Shown: positions 24,508-33,947, numbered from the stretch's first letter. The stretch is 64,000 nucleotides of DNA from Kineosporia babensis (GCF_021129305.1 NZ_JAJOMB010000009.1:227833-291832), one strand, 5' to 3'. Translations and numbers: made by a program. Notes: generated by a model from the sequence alone, not told the origin.

Positions 24508-26478
24508 TCAGCTGATCGCCCGGGCGATCACCCGGTCCGGGTCGTTCAGCCAGAGCCCGGCGTTGGCCGTCTCGATCTTCACCTCGGAGCCGTCCCGCAG
24601 CTGGAGTTTCAGCACCTGACCACCGCTGGTGGCCCAGGAGGTACGGTGCTGGGCGTCGGCGATCTCGCGGAAACTCAGCCAGAGCGCGTCGTTCGCCTCG
24701 GCCCAGGCCTGTGGCTCCTCGCCCACCTCGGCGGTGAGGTCGGCCAGCCGCTGAGCCACCTGGTCCTGGTAGTGGCTGCGCGGGGTGAACACGAACTTCA
24801 TTGCCCGGGCCGGGTTCATCCGGCCCTCGGGCGGGGTGCGGGCGGCCAGGATGCCCTCGTCGAACACCAGCACGTCCTGCCCGCCGCGGGGTTTCAGGCG
24901 GTGCCGGGCCGGGCCCTTCACGACCACCCGGGCCCAGCCGATCGCCGCCACCGCGATCGCCTCGGCCAGCTGCTGCGGCGCCGCCACCGGCAGGTGCAGG
25001 TCGACCTCGGCCGCGATCAGCGCGTCGGCCAGATCCCGCACCCGGTAAGAGTCTTCCACCGCATCCTGGATCAGCTCGTCGAAGGGCCAGTCGTACCAGC
25101 GATCGTCCGGTGCCAGGAAGCCGATCTGCACCGGCCCCGCAGGGGTGTAGTCCGGCTCGAAGCTGAGCCGCTCGTCCCGCCCCAGCACCGTGGTGACCGC
25201 CGCCAGCAGCGACTCGCCCAGCAGCCGGCGGGCCAGCTGATCACGCTGCTGGCGCGGGATGTCACCGCGCAGCAGGGGCTGTACCACCTGCTCGCCCTCA
25301 CCGGCCGCCATCACCCGCAGCACCGAGTCCAGGGTCGGCGGCAGGTCCCGGTCGAACTGCCGCAGCGCGCTCATGAACTGCGCGGCCGTGGTCTCGAACC
25401 GGCGCAGACCGGCGAAGGTGAGCACGGTGGCCCAGTCGGTGGCCTGGCCCGCGGGCCCGGGCGCGATCTGGGTGGCCTCCACCTCGGCCATCCGCCGGCC
25501 CGGCTCGAGCAGCCACGACCAGGCCGGGTCGTCGGGGTACTCCAGGTACGGCACGTCGCGGGGATCCGGCTCGGGCAGGCGGCGCAGCAGCGCGATCCGC
25601 TCGGGCACCGGCGGGTGCGAGTCGTACGGTGAGCTGGGGCGAGGGTTGCGGCGCACCGCTTCCCGGAGGTCCTCGTCGGACTCTTCCAGCACCTCGGTCA
25701 GCGCCTGGGCCAGGCTGCCGCGCGGGCCGTCGCGCAGCATCGAGTCCCCGTAGAAGCCGAGCACCCGCTGCCAGGCCACCCGGGTGTACTGCAGCTGGGC
25801 CAGCGCGCTGATCAGGGCGTGCGGTCCGGCCAGGCGGGCCGACCACAGATCGGCCTGACGCTCGTGCTCGCGCCGGACCGAGGACGAGACCCGGTCGTAC
25901 AGGTTCAGGTATGCCCGCAGCAGGCGGTGCACCAGGCCCTCGTCCAGGTTGTCCACGGTGGCCCGCAGGAAGTAGCGCGAGCGGTGCACGAAGCCGCTGC
26001 CCCGGGTGTGGCCGTGTGCGAAATGGCCGATCTCGTGCGCGATCACGGCCCGCAGCTCGGCCCGGTTCATCCCGACCAGCAACGGCAGGCCGATGATCAG
26101 CTCACGGTCCCCACTGGCCTCGGTCACCGCGGCGGTGACCTCGCCGACCAGCACCACGCGATCCGGCGGGTCCTCGCCCATCGCCTCGGACAGCGCATCG
26201 ATCTCGTCCCAGAGCTCGGGCTCCTGCTCGGGAGTCACCTCCAGGCCCGGGGCCGGCGGCACCGCCCGCAGCCGCAGCAACTCCCGGCCGGTCGCCAGAA
26301 CCGCCGCGACCAGCGGGAACGCCAGCACCAGGACCTGTCCGCCGAGATGGCCGGCCAGTTCGACCCCGACCAGGAACAACGCCGCGATCACGCACAGCAG
26401 ACCCAGCACCACAGCCGGAAACGCCACCAGCAGCGCCACACTCGCCCAGACGCGAAGCCGCATCCTCCAAGCCACCAC
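24508..26478 (-). CDS. M48-family membrane zinc metallopeptidase
   Basis: This 656-aa protein has two TM helices near the N-terminus (about 11-36 and 46-63) and an M48 catalytic domain: H148-E149-I-G-H152 in VIAHEIGHFAHGH supplies two zinc ligands and the catalytic Glu, and E206 in EHERQADLWSARL the third ligand. The domain faces the cytosol or membrane surface, as in HtpX/Ste24 relatives. The C-terminal 350 residues (from about 300) are an unidentified extension with no clear motif. M48 enzymes commonly act in membrane protein quality control. GTG 26478 is used; ATG 26463 has its GGAGG immediately adjacent and so is less likely. A TAGGGT hexamer near 26532-26527 could be its -10. Confidence 0.87.
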   Translation of the reverse strand: MVAWRMRLRVWASVALLVAFPAVVLGLLCVIAALFLVGVELAGHLGGQVLVLAFPLVAAVLATGRELLRLRAVPPAPGLEVTPEQEPELWDEIDALSEAMGEDPPDRVVLVGEVTAAVTEASGDRELIIGLPLLVGMNRAELRAVIAHEIGHFAHGHTRGSGFVHRSRYFLRATVDNLDEGLVHRLLRAYLNLYDRVSSSVRREHERQADLWSARLAGPHALISALAQLQYTRVAWQRVLGFYGDSMLRDGPRGSLAQALTEVLEESDEDLREAVRRNPRPSSPYDSHPPVPERIALLRRLPEPDPRDVPYLEYPDDPAWSWLLEPGRRMAEVEATQIAPGPAGQATDWATVLTFAGLRRFETTAAQFMSALRQFDRDLPPTLDSVLRVMAAGEGEQVVQPLLRGDIPRQQRDQLARRLLGESLLAAVTTVLGRDERLSFEPDYTPAGPVQIGFLAPDDRWYDWPFDELIQDAVEDSYRVRDLADALIAAEVDLHLPVAAPQQLAEAIAVAAIGWARVVVKGPARHRLKPRGGQDVLVFDEGILAARTPPEGRMNPARAMKFVFTPRSHYQDQVAQRLADLTAEVGEEPQAWAEANDALWLSFREIADAQHRTSWATSGGQVLKLQLRDGSEVKIETANAGLWLNDPDRVIARAIS

Positions 26479-26588
26479 ACTTCGATCCGCATCCGCATCC
26501 TTGCGAGCGGACCATCGAAGGGGACCCTATGGGTTTTCCCTCAGGAAGGTGACCTTTTTCAGCCTAGGCGCACACAACGTCTCAAATT

Positions 26589-29500
26589 TCAGGTCTGTCG
26601 AAGTGGTACTCCACCCAGCGCATCGGTCAGGTCCTCGGCCCGCACCGGCTTGGACAGGTAGCCGTCCATCCCGGCGTCCGCGCAGGCGTCCCGGTCCTCC
26701 TTGGTCACGCTCGCGGTCATCGCGATGATGTGCGGCTGCCGGTCGGGCGGGATCTGGGCCCGGATCGCCCGGGTCGCCTCCAGCCCGTCCATCACCGGCA
26801 TGTGCATGTCCATCAGCACCACGTCGTAGTCGATCCGCTGCACCGCCTCGACCGCCTCGGCGCCGTTGTTGGCCAGCTCGACGGTGTGCCCGAGCTTGCC
26901 CAGCATCAGCCGCCCGACCTTCTGGTTGATCTCGTTGTCCTCCACCAGCAGGATCCGCAGCTTGCCGGCGTTCAGCAGATCGCGTTCCCGGGGAGCGGGC
27001 CGATGAGAGACGGGTCGGTTGTCGATAGGTGCGGACGGTTGCGGAATCGTCGGGGCCGGTTGCGCAGGAGGCATGACCTCCGGGGCGAGAACCTGACCCA
27101 GTGCCTCGGCCAGCGCCGCACTTCGGATGGGTTTGGTCAGCACCGCCTCGAAAACCTTCTCCTGGCTGCGATCACGCCGACCGATGCTGGACAACAGCAC
27201 CAGGGGGAGATCCTTGCCGCCGGGCAGCTGCCGCAGCGCCAGGGCCAGCTGCACCCCGTCCATCACCGGCATCGCGTAGTCCAGGATCGCCAGGTCGAAC
27301 TGCACCCCGCTGCCGATCAGCGCCAGCGCGGCCAGCGGGGAGGCGCTGTCCTGACAGGTCATCCCGTAGCTCTCCAGCTGCAGGCGCAGGATCCGGCGGT
27401 TGGTGTCGTTGTCGTCCACGACCAGCACGTGCCGCCCGGCCACGATCGCCGGGGGCCGCTTGCGCAGGGCCTGCGGGCCGTTGAACCGGCCCAGCGAGAC
27501 CCCGAAGGTGAACTGCGAACCCACCCCGACCTCGCTGGTCACGGTGAGCCGGCCGGCCATCGCCTCGACGATCGCCTTGCTGATCGCCAGGCCCAGGCCG
27601 GTGCCGCCGTACAGCCGGGTGGTGGAGGCGTCGACCTGGCTGAACGACTTGAACAGCCGGCCCATGTTCTCCTTCGAGATGCCGATCCCGGTGTCGGCCA
27701 CGGTGAACCGCAGGCGCAGCCGGTCCGTCGGGGACTCCGCGTCCCAGCTGGCCGGGGCGCTCGGGTCGGGCAGGTCGTCGGGATGCTCCAGCTCCACCTT
27801 CAGCAGCACGTCGCCCTCGGCGGTGAACTTGATCGCGTTGCTGACCAGGTTGGTCATCACCTGCCGGAGCCGGGTGACGTCGCCGACCACCACCGCCGGG
27901 CAGTCGTCGGACACGTGCGAGACCAGGTCGATGTTCTTCACCGACCCGGCGAACTGGGCGATCGCCCCCTCCACGCACTCGCGCAGCTCGAACGGGTGCT
28001 CCTCCAGGTCCAGGTCGCCGGCCTCGATCTTGGAGAAGTCGAGGATGTCGTTGATGATCGCCAGCAGCTGGTCGCCGCTGCTGCGCACGGTGTGCAGCAG
28101 CTCGCGCTGCTCGTCGTTCAGCGGGGTCTCCAGGAGCAGCCCGGTCATCCCGATCACCGCGTTCATCGGGGTGCGGATCTCGTGGCTCATCGTGGCCAGG
28201 AACGCCGACTTGGCCTTGGTCGCCGCCACCGCCACGTCCCGGGCCTTGGTCATCGCCTCCATCGCGGCGGCCTTCTCGGCCTCGGCCCGGCGCTTCTCGG
28301 TCACGTCCAGCGCCACCGTGCAGATCGCGTAGGTCTCCCCGGCCTCGTCCTGCAGCGGGATCCGCACCGTGTCGTACCAGTGCCGGCCGTCCGGCAGGTC
28401 GGCGATCTCCACCACCGGCACCGCCCGGTCGATGCCGCGCCGGTCGTTGGCCCGCCAGCGGTCGGCCATCCGGGGATCGATCGCCTCGTCGGTCCTGCCG
28501 ACGATGTCCGCCTCCGCGATCCCGAAGGCGTCCACGAAGGCCTGGTTGACCATCAGGTAGCGACCCCGCAGGTCCTTCACCGTGATGATCGACTGGTTGT
28601 TCTGGATCACCGCCCGCAGCATGTGACTCTGCGCGTCCCGGTCCTTCTCGGCCTGCACCCGGGCGGTGACGTCGGTGACCACTCCGATGTAGCCGGTCAC
28701 CTCGTCCTCGTCGCCGTCGTGCATCGGGCGCATGGTGACCGAGACGGTGCGCCGGGTGCCGTCCTTGGCGATGTAGGTGCGCGGCCGGGCCAGCGCCGGG
28801 TGCCCGGCGTGCTCGACGAACATCGAAAGCCCGAACGGGGTGTTCAGTTCCGCCGCGATCTGCTCCATCTCGAACGGGTCGTGCCAGGTCAGGCCCTTGG
28901 TGGTGCCCAGCACCTCGGCCGCGCTCCAGCCCAGCATCCGCTCCGCCCCGCGGTTGAACAGGGTGATCCGGCCCTCGGTGTCGATCGCGATGAAGGCGTG
29001 CTCGGTGGAGTCCAGCACCTGCACGAAAAGGTCTCGGGCGCGGCGTAGTTCGCGTTCGGTCTGGCGCAGCTCGGTGATGTCCTGGATGGTGCCGACGATC
29101 CGGGCGCCGTCGTGGTCGTTCTCGCGCCGGCCCCGGGCCTGCACGATCCGCACCTCGCCGTCGGCCCGCAGGATCCGGTACTCGATCTCCTCGGCCGGGC
29201 CGCCGTCGCGGATCCGCTCGGTGGCCTTGCGGACCCGGTCGCGGTCCTGCGGGTGGTTGAACGCCCGGGCCTGCTCCACCGAGGGGGTCACGCTGCCCGG
29301 TTCCACCCCGAAGATCCGGTACAGCTGCGGCGACCACCACGACTGACCGGTGCCCAGATCCACCGTCCAGCTACCCAGTTCGGCGATCTCCTGAGCCTCT
29401 TCGAGCTGATTGCCGCGCCGGATCGCCTCGGCGGTGGCGGAGCCGAGCGCGTGCTGCACCATCATCCGGTCGGTGACGTCGCGACCGACCAGCATCAGCT

Positions 29501-30413
29501 CGGTGACGATGCCGTCCTCGCCCTGGATCGGCAGCAGGGTCACCTCGATCTGCCGGTAGCTGCCGTCGTCGGCCCGCCGGATCCGGGTGGTGAAGTCCCG
29601 CCGCTGCCCGGCGTTCACCTCGGTCAGGGCCTGCTGGGCATGGGCCAGGTCGTCGGGGTGGACGATCTGCTCGATGATGTCCTCGGTGGCCATGGCGGTC
29701 TCCGGGGTCAGCCCGAGGACGCTGGTGAGGGCGTGGGAGGCGTAGCGCACCCGGCCCTCGGGGGAGAGCCGGGCGATGATGTCCGGCGAGCTCTCCACCA
29801 GGGTCCGGTACCGGCTCTCGGACTCGGCCACCCGGGCGATCAGCCGTTGCCGCTCGGCCAGCTCCTGCTCCCGCTCGAACAGCGTGCGGCGCAGCGTGAG
29901 CTGGGCCATCACCTGGTCGGAGAGCACGTTCAGCAGTTCCAGCTGGTCCGCGGTGAGCTCGCGCGGCTCGTAGTCGATCACGCAGAGTGTGCCGAGCACC
30001 TCGCCGGAGGGCGTCTCGAGCGGGAAACCGGCGTAGAAGCGGATCTTGGGGTCGGCGACGACCAGGGGGTTGTCCGCGAACCGGGGGTCGGTGCGGGCGT
30101 CGGCGACGATCACCGGGGCCCGGTCGGCCACCACCCGGTCGCAGAAAGCGGTCTTGCGGTCGCCCTCGCGGTTGGCCATCCCGACGGCGGCCTTGAACCA
30201 CTGTCGGTGCTCGTCGATCATCGTGATCGTCGAGCTCGGGGTGCGGGCGATCGAGGACGCGACCTTCACCAGGGCGTCGAAGCCCGGCTCGGGGTCGGTG
30301 TCGAGCACCCGGTACTCGCTCAGTTCGGCCAGCCGCCGGGCCTCGGCCAGATCCGACTCGGTCAGATCCGCCGCGACCTGGTCCGCCTCGTTCGTCGTGC
30401 CCGCTTCGCTCAC
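26589..30413 (-). CDS. Hybrid sensor histidine kinase (GAF-PAS4-HisKA-HATPase-REC2)
   Basis: This 1274-aa soluble kinase has, in order: a GAF domain (about 35-175), four PAS segments (RYRTLVESSPDIIARL, LGSWTVDLGTGQSWWSP, DSTEHAFIAIDTEGRI, QNNQSIITVKDLRGRY), a HisKA helix with the phospho-acceptor in FLATMSHEIRTPMNAVIG, and a HATPase with NLVSNAIKF (N box), DTGIGIS and GGTGLGLAIS (G boxes). Two receiver domains follow, with acceptor Asp in DLAILDYAMPVMDG and DVVLMDMHMPVMDG. There is no TM helix and no HPt domain, so the last phosphotransfer step must use another protein. No partner regulator is adjacent. Start choice is uncertain: GTG 30413 has GAAGG upstream, GTG 30443 and 30494 are alternatives; a TAATGT -10 at 30498-30493 argues against 30494. 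Confidence 0.92.
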   Translation of the reverse strand: MSEAGTTNEADQVAADLTESDLAEARRLAELSEYRVLDTDPEPGFDALVKVASSIARTPSSTITMIDEHRQWFKAAVGMANREGDRKTAFCDRVVADRAPVIVADARTDPRFADNPLVVADPKIRFYAGFPLETPSGEVLGTLCVIDYEPRELTADQLELLNVLSDQVMAQLTLRRTLFEREQELAERQRLIARVAESESRYRTLVESSPDIIARLSPEGRVRYASHALTSVLGLTPETAMATEDIIEQIVHPDDLAHAQQALTEVNAGQRRDFTTRIRRADDGSYRQIEVTLLPIQGEDGIVTELMLVGRDVTDRMMVQHALGSATAEAIRRGNQLEEAQEIAELGSWTVDLGTGQSWWSPQLYRIFGVEPGSVTPSVEQARAFNHPQDRDRVRKATERIRDGGPAEEIEYRILRADGEVRIVQARGRRENDHDGARIVGTIQDITELRQTERELRRARDLFVQVLDSTEHAFIAIDTEGRITLFNRGAERMLGWSAAEVLGTTKGLTWHDPFEMEQIAAELNTPFGLSMFVEHAGHPALARPRTYIAKDGTRRTVSVTMRPMHDGDEDEVTGYIGVVTDVTARVQAEKDRDAQSHMLRAVIQNNQSIITVKDLRGRYLMVNQAFVDAFGIAEADIVGRTDEAIDPRMADRWRANDRRGIDRAVPVVEIADLPDGRHWYDTVRIPLQDEAGETYAICTVALDVTEKRRAEAEKAAAMEAMTKARDVAVAATKAKSAFLATMSHEIRTPMNAVIGMTGLLLETPLNDEQRELLHTVRSSGDQLLAIINDILDFSKIEAGDLDLEEHPFELRECVEGAIAQFAGSVKNIDLVSHVSDDCPAVVVGDVTRLRQVMTNLVSNAIKFTAEGDVLLKVELEHPDDLPDPSAPASWDAESPTDRLRLRFTVADTGIGISKENMGRLFKSFSQVDASTTRLYGGTGLGLAISKAIVEAMAGRLTVTSEVGVGSQFTFGVSLGRFNGPQALRKRPPAIVAGRHVLVVDDNDTNRRILRLQLESYGMTCQDSASPLAALALIGSGVQFDLAILDYAMPVMDGVQLALALRQLPGGKDLPLVLLSSIGRRDRSQEKVFEAVLTKPIRSAALAEALGQVLAPEVMPPAQPAPTIPQPSAPIDNRPVSHRPAPRERDLLNAGKLRILLVEDNEINQKVGRLMLGKLGHTVELANNGAEAVEAVQRIDYDVVLMDMHMPVMDGLEATRAIRAQIPPDRQPHIIAMTASVTKEDRDACADAGMDGYLSKPVRAEDLTDALGGVPLRQT

Positions 30414-30492
30414 CGTGCCCGCGCCTTCGCTCTCCTCGGTCACCTCGTGACTATCGGCGCGGGCAGGCCGGTGCTGGACCCCCGGGCGGGCC

Positions 30493-30498
30493 ACATTA
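30493..30498 (-). promoter_or_regulatory. Possible -10 of the hybrid kinase gene
   Basis: TAATGT reads on the minus strand from 30498 to 30493. Transcription would begin near 30486, downstream of the most upstream GTG, which favours an internal start for the kinase. Confidence 0.35.
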
Positions 30499-30595
30499 GA
30501 AGACGATGAGGATCCGGCCCTCGGTGGAACCGGCCCCTGGTGGGCCCCGTTGAATCAGGGACGTCCCGATCGAGTTTCTCTGGAGGCACCAAGTC

Positions 30596-31093
30596 ATGCG
30601 CAGTGTGGGTACCAAACGCCCTCTGGCGGTCCGCTCGTTGGTGGCGCTGCCGCTCGCTGCGCTGCTCCTGGCCGGTTGCGGGGAGAGCGGCGACTCGGCC
30701 GCCGACCGGATCAACCAGCTCAACGACACCGCCAACGAGCTGAACGAGAGCGCCCAGGACCTGGAGTCCGCGGCCGACAACCTGCCCAACCTGGACGATG
30801 CCGAGCAGGCCCTGGAAGAGGCGGCGGCCTCGGTCGGCGAGCGCGGCCAGGCCGAGCTGGCCTGCACCGCGGTGGAGACGGTGGTGAACACCAGCGAGGG
30901 CGGCGACACCGAGGCGGCGGCCACCCAGCTGGCCACCACGGTGGCCACGATCTTCAACACCGTCGGGCAGGACGAGGAGGAGGCGGGCAGCTTCGACCTG
31001 GACGCGGTGCTGCAGGAGGAGTGCCCGCAGGTGCACGAGGACGCCCTGAGGGTCTCCGAGAAGGACAGCCTGAACCAGCTTTACCGCAACTGA
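30596..31093 (+). CDS. Putative lipoprotein A of a tandem pair
   Basis: This 165-aa protein has a lipoprotein signal: basic N-terminus, hydrophobic core, lipobox LLAGC with C28 as the lipidated residue. The mature part is acidic and mainly helical, with heptad-like stretches (INQLNDTANELNESAQDLESAAD, DAEQALEEAAASV) and two more cysteines (ELACTAVE, EECPQV) that could form a disulfide. GGAGG sits 9 nt before ATG 30596. No family recognised; function unknown. A terminator follows, then a related lipoprotein. Confidence 0.78.
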   Translation: MRSVGTKRPLAVRSLVALPLAALLLAGCGESGDSAADRINQLNDTANELNESAQDLESAADNLPNLDDAEQALEEAAASVGERGQAELACTAVETVVNTSEGGDTEAAATQLATTVATIFNTVGQDEEEAGSFDLDAVLQEECPQVHEDALRVSEKDSLNQLYRN

Positions 31094-31099
31094 CGTACC

Positions 31100-31145
31100 G
31101 AACGGCCCGGGTCTCCTCGCAGGGGATCCGGGCCGTTCCGTTTTG
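31100..31145 (+). terminator. Rho-independent terminator
   Basis: GAACGGCCCGG (31100-31110) pairs perfectly with CCGGGCCGTTC (31128-31138), followed by CGTTTTG. It lies 7 bp after the first lipoprotein gene. Confidence 0.85.
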
Positions 31146-31262
31146 TGCACCTGGTGTGACACCTGTGAATGGCGAGGTAGCCTGCCATTGGCGGCCAACG
31201 GGGCTCTGGCCAGGTCAAAGGTGACTTTCAACCGCCTGGGCGATTTACTCGGAGATCACACC

Positions 31263-31682
31263 GTGTCACATGTTTTTGGTAAGGCTGTCCGCATTCTGGT
31301 GGCGGTCCCGCTGGCCGGGCTGATGCTGGCGGGCTGCGGCGCGGGAAGTGACTCGGCCGCCGAGCCGCCGACCAGCGTGGAGGACATCATCGGCGGGCAG
31401 GCGAGCGAGTCCCCGGGGGCCTCGGACATCAATTCCCTGCTGGTGTGCGACGCCGTGGAGAGCGCGCTGGCCGATGCCGGTGAGCAGGCCTCGGCCCAGG
31501 AGGTGCGCACCCAGCTGCGTAAGACCCTGAACGCCGCGTTCAAGGGCTCGACCACGCCGGACGTGACGATCGCGGACTCGGACGTGGACCGGCTGATGAA
31601 CAAGGGCTGCCCGGGCGAGCGGGCCAAGGCGCTGACCGCGGCCGACATGGAGGAGCTGGCCAGCCTCTCCGCCCGCCGCTGA
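31263..31682 (+). CDS. Putative lipoprotein B of a tandem pair
   Basis: This 139-aa protein has a lipobox MLAGC with C25 lipidated. The signal region (KAVRILVAVPLAGLMLAGCG) closely resembles that of the upstream lipoprotein (LAVRSLVALPLAALLLAGCG). The mature part shares the plan of the first: LLVCDAVESALADAGEQA parallels ELACTAVETVV, and a final Cys (NKGCPGERAKAL) parallels EECPQVHEDAL, so the two are probably ancient duplicates. GTG 31263 has GGAG at 31251-31254. The in-frame sequence back to 31143 crosses the terminator region and is not part of the gene. Function unknown. Confidence 0.75.
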   Translation: MSHVFGKAVRILVAVPLAGLMLAGCGAGSDSAAEPPTSVEDIIGGQASESPGASDINSLLVCDAVESALADAGEQASAQEVRTQLRKTLNAAFKGSTTPDVTIADSDVDRLMNKGCPGERAKALTAADMEELASLSARR

Positions 31683-32807
31683 TCAGGCCGGTACGAGTTC
31701 CCGGGCCGGGGGTGCGGGCGTCTTGCGCCGCGGCAGCCAGGCCTGCTCGATGTAGCGGTGGCCCACCTCGGCCGCCAGCAGCGCCCCGCCGACCCCGGTG
31801 AGAACGACGAAACCGGCCACCCGGGGCGCGTCCAGGTTCAGCCCGGCCAGGTCGAGCACCAGCTTGACGCTCATCAGCACCGGGCCGTGCAGCGCGTAGA
31901 TGGCGAACGAGCGGCTGCCCAGCCACTGCACCACCGGCAGGTTGAGCAGTCGCTGGGCCGGGCCGCCGGTCGGCGCCGCCAGGCTCAGCACCAGGGCCAT
32001 CGACAGCAGCAGCATCGGCAGGAAGCGCAGGTCCCGCACGATCTCGCGCTCCCAGCAGGCCCACACCAGCAGCCCGAGCGAGAGCACGCCGACCGGCATC
32101 GCCCCGCGCAGCCGGCCGCGCTCACTCAGGTGGACGTACAGCGCGTAGGTGACCATGCCGGCCCCGAGCCCGCCCAGGCCGCGGCCGAAAGCCACCCAGC
32201 CCAGGGTGTTCTCGGCGTCGGCGGGGGTCAGGGTGAGGATCACCGCGCCGGCCACGAACGCGGCCGGGCCGACCAGGGCGCGCAACCGGAACGAGCACAC
32301 CGCGATCAGGGCGACGATCAGGATGTTGGTCCACAGCTCGATCGACAGCGACCAGGCCGCGGCGTAGCCGGCGAACAGCGGGCCGGTGAAACCCTGGACC
32401 AGGAAGAAGCTGCGGATCCAGGCCGGGCCGGTGGCGTCCTCGGCGGTGAAGGCCCCGGCCTCCGGGGTGTGGAACAGGTTGAGGGCCTGGCACAGCGCCA
32501 CGAAGGCCACTCCGAGCAGGGCGATCGTCCAGGCGGTGAGGTGCAGCGGCATGAACCGGCGCACCCGTAGCTGGGCGAACCGCCACGCCCCCTTCAGGCC
32601 GTCGGTACGCAGCATGGTCCGGGCCAGCACGAAGCCGCTGAGCACGAAGAACAGGTCCACCATCAGGTAGCCGCCGGTGATCAGCCGGTCCAGGCTGTCC
32701 GGGGCGCCGAGGTCGCGCAGTTCGCGGCGCAGGTGGAAGAAGACCACCGCCAGCGCCGCCAGGCCGCGCAGGCCGTCCAGAGCGGTGAACCGGTTCGCGC
32801 CGGACAT
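31683..32807 (-). CDS. Acyltransferase-3 family membrane protein (OafA-like)
   Basis: This 374-aa integral membrane protein has about ten TM helices. It opens RFTALDGLRGLAALAVVFFHL, where the RxxxxDGLRGLA and the FFH motif are the acyltransferase-3 signature; LMVDLFFVLSGFVLARTML is the second conserved block. Such enzymes O-acylate sugars of cell-surface glycans or antibiotics using cytosolic acyl-CoA. The acceptor is unknown; the window also contains an initiating sugar transferase and a GT39 enzyme but 13-19 kb away. The stop abuts the convergent lipoprotein stop. Confidence 0.92.
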   Translation of the reverse strand: MSGANRFTALDGLRGLAALAVVFFHLRRELRDLGAPDSLDRLITGGYLMVDLFFVLSGFVLARTMLRTDGLKGAWRFAQLRVRRFMPLHLTAWTIALLGVAFVALCQALNLFHTPEAGAFTAEDATGPAWIRSFFLVQGFTGPLFAGYAAAWSLSIELWTNILIVALIAVCSFRLRALVGPAAFVAGAVILTLTPADAENTLGWVAFGRGLGGLGAGMVTYALYVHLSERGRLRGAMPVGVLSLGLLVWACWEREIVRDLRFLPMLLLSMALVLSLAAPTGGPAQRLLNLPVVQWLGSRSFAIYALHGPVLMSVKLVLDLAGLNLDAPRVAGFVVLTGVGGALLAAEVGHRYIEQAWLPRRKTPAPPARELVPA

Positions 32808-32921
32808 GTAGTGCCTTTCGCCTCTACTTTCAACGACGACGGAAGGCTAGGTGAACACTGTGAAAATCGCGCGTCGAGATGTGCGGTTTGCCCGACAGTT
32901 GGAGTTTATTTTTCATTTCCC

Positions 32922-33902
32922 TTACAGAGATTTGGGTCTCGCGGCTCTGTGTAGTCGCTCGGCCACCCGGCTCACCGCCGCCGCCAGTTCCGGCGGTTCC
33001 AGTACCTCGAACTCCGCCCCGATCAGGCCGAGCCAAGGCGCCATCGACTCCGGGTCCGAGCCCCCGAGGGTGACCACGCACTGGTCGTCTCCTTCGGCCT
33101 CGACCAGTTCGGCGGTCGTCCCCAGTCGTTCGGTTACGCTCGGCGCCGCCTCGAACACCCGCACCCGGGCGCTGACCGCCCACTGCACCGACTGGCTGCC
33201 TCGCTTCACGAACGCCGCCGCGTCACCGCCGGGCACCTCCCGTTCGGTGAACCGGGCGCCCACGCCCAGCGGATCGCTGATCCGGTCCACCCGGAACGTG
33301 CGCCAGTCCTTGCGGTCCAGGTCCCACGCCACCAGGTACCAACGCCGGCCCCAACTGACCAGGCGATGCGGCTCGACCGCCCGCTTGGAGGCATTGCCGG
33401 TGTGGTCGGCGTAGGCGAAGCGCACCCGCTCACGATCCCGGCAGGCCGAGGCCAACAACGAAAGCGTGGACGGGTCGACGACCGGGATCTGGGTGGCGCC
33501 GGCGCCCGGACCCACCCGCACCGTGTAGGCGCTCAACGCATCCACCCGGCGCCCGAGCCGGGACGGCAGGACCCGCTGGAGCTTGGTCAGGGCCCGCAGC
33601 GCACTCTCCTCAAGGCCGGACACTGCACCACCGGCCGCGGTTCTGAGGCTGAGGGCGATGGCCACGGCCTCGTCGTCTTCCAGCAGCAGGGGCGGGAGAT
33701 CGGCGCCCGCGCCCAGGCGGTAGCCACCGACCGAACCGCGGGTGGCGTCCACTGGGTAGCCCAGCGAGCGAAGTCGTTCTATGTCGTGGCGGATCGTGCG
33801 GGTGCTCACGCTCAGCCGCTGGGCCAGTTCCGGGCCGGACCATTCGCGCGGGGTCTGGAGCAGGGACAGCAGTTGCAGCAGGCGCTTGGAGGTCTCGGCC
33901 AT
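32922..33902 (-). CDS. WYL-domain HTH regulator (YafY/DeoR-like)
   Basis: This 326-aa regulator has an N-terminal winged HTH (about 3-60: ELAQRLSVSTRTIRHDIERLRSLGYPV) and a WYL effector domain (about 140-215), with EPHRLVSWGRRWYLVAWDLDRKDWRTFRVDRI carrying the WYL triad as WYL in RRWYLVAW. A C-terminal WCX-like extension follows (about 225-320). WYL domains bind nucleotides or other small ligands and sometimes respond to DNA damage. An inverted repeat at 33921-33947, 19 bp upstream of its start, is a likely operator for autoregulation. It diverges from an Eis-like acetyltransferase. Confidence 0.9.
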   Translation of the reverse strand: MAETSKRLLQLLSLLQTPREWSGPELAQRLSVSTRTIRHDIERLRSLGYPVDATRGSVGGYRLGAGADLPPLLLEDDEAVAIALSLRTAAGGAVSGLEESALRALTKLQRVLPSRLGRRVDALSAYTVRVGPGAGATQIPVVDPSTLSLLASACRDRERVRFAYADHTGNASKRAVEPHRLVSWGRRWYLVAWDLDRKDWRTFRVDRISDPLGVGARFTEREVPGGDAAAFVKRGSQSVQWAVSARVRVFEAAPSVTERLGTTAELVEAEGDDQCVVTLGGSDPESMAPWLGLIGAEFEVLEPPELAAAVSRVAERLHRAARPKSL

Positions 33903-33920
33903 GCTGACGAGGGTGTCATG

Positions 33921-33947
33921 GCATCAGGACGAGAACGTTCCTGATGC
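33921..33947. promoter_or_regulatory. Nested palindrome, probable WYL regulator operator
   Basis: GCATCAGGA (33921-33929) and TCCTGATGC (33939-33947) form 9-bp perfect arms 18 bp apart centre to centre, consistent with a dimer on one DNA face. GAACGTTC (33933-33940) is a second palindrome inside. Binding by the WYL protein is inferred from position. Confidence 0.55.
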
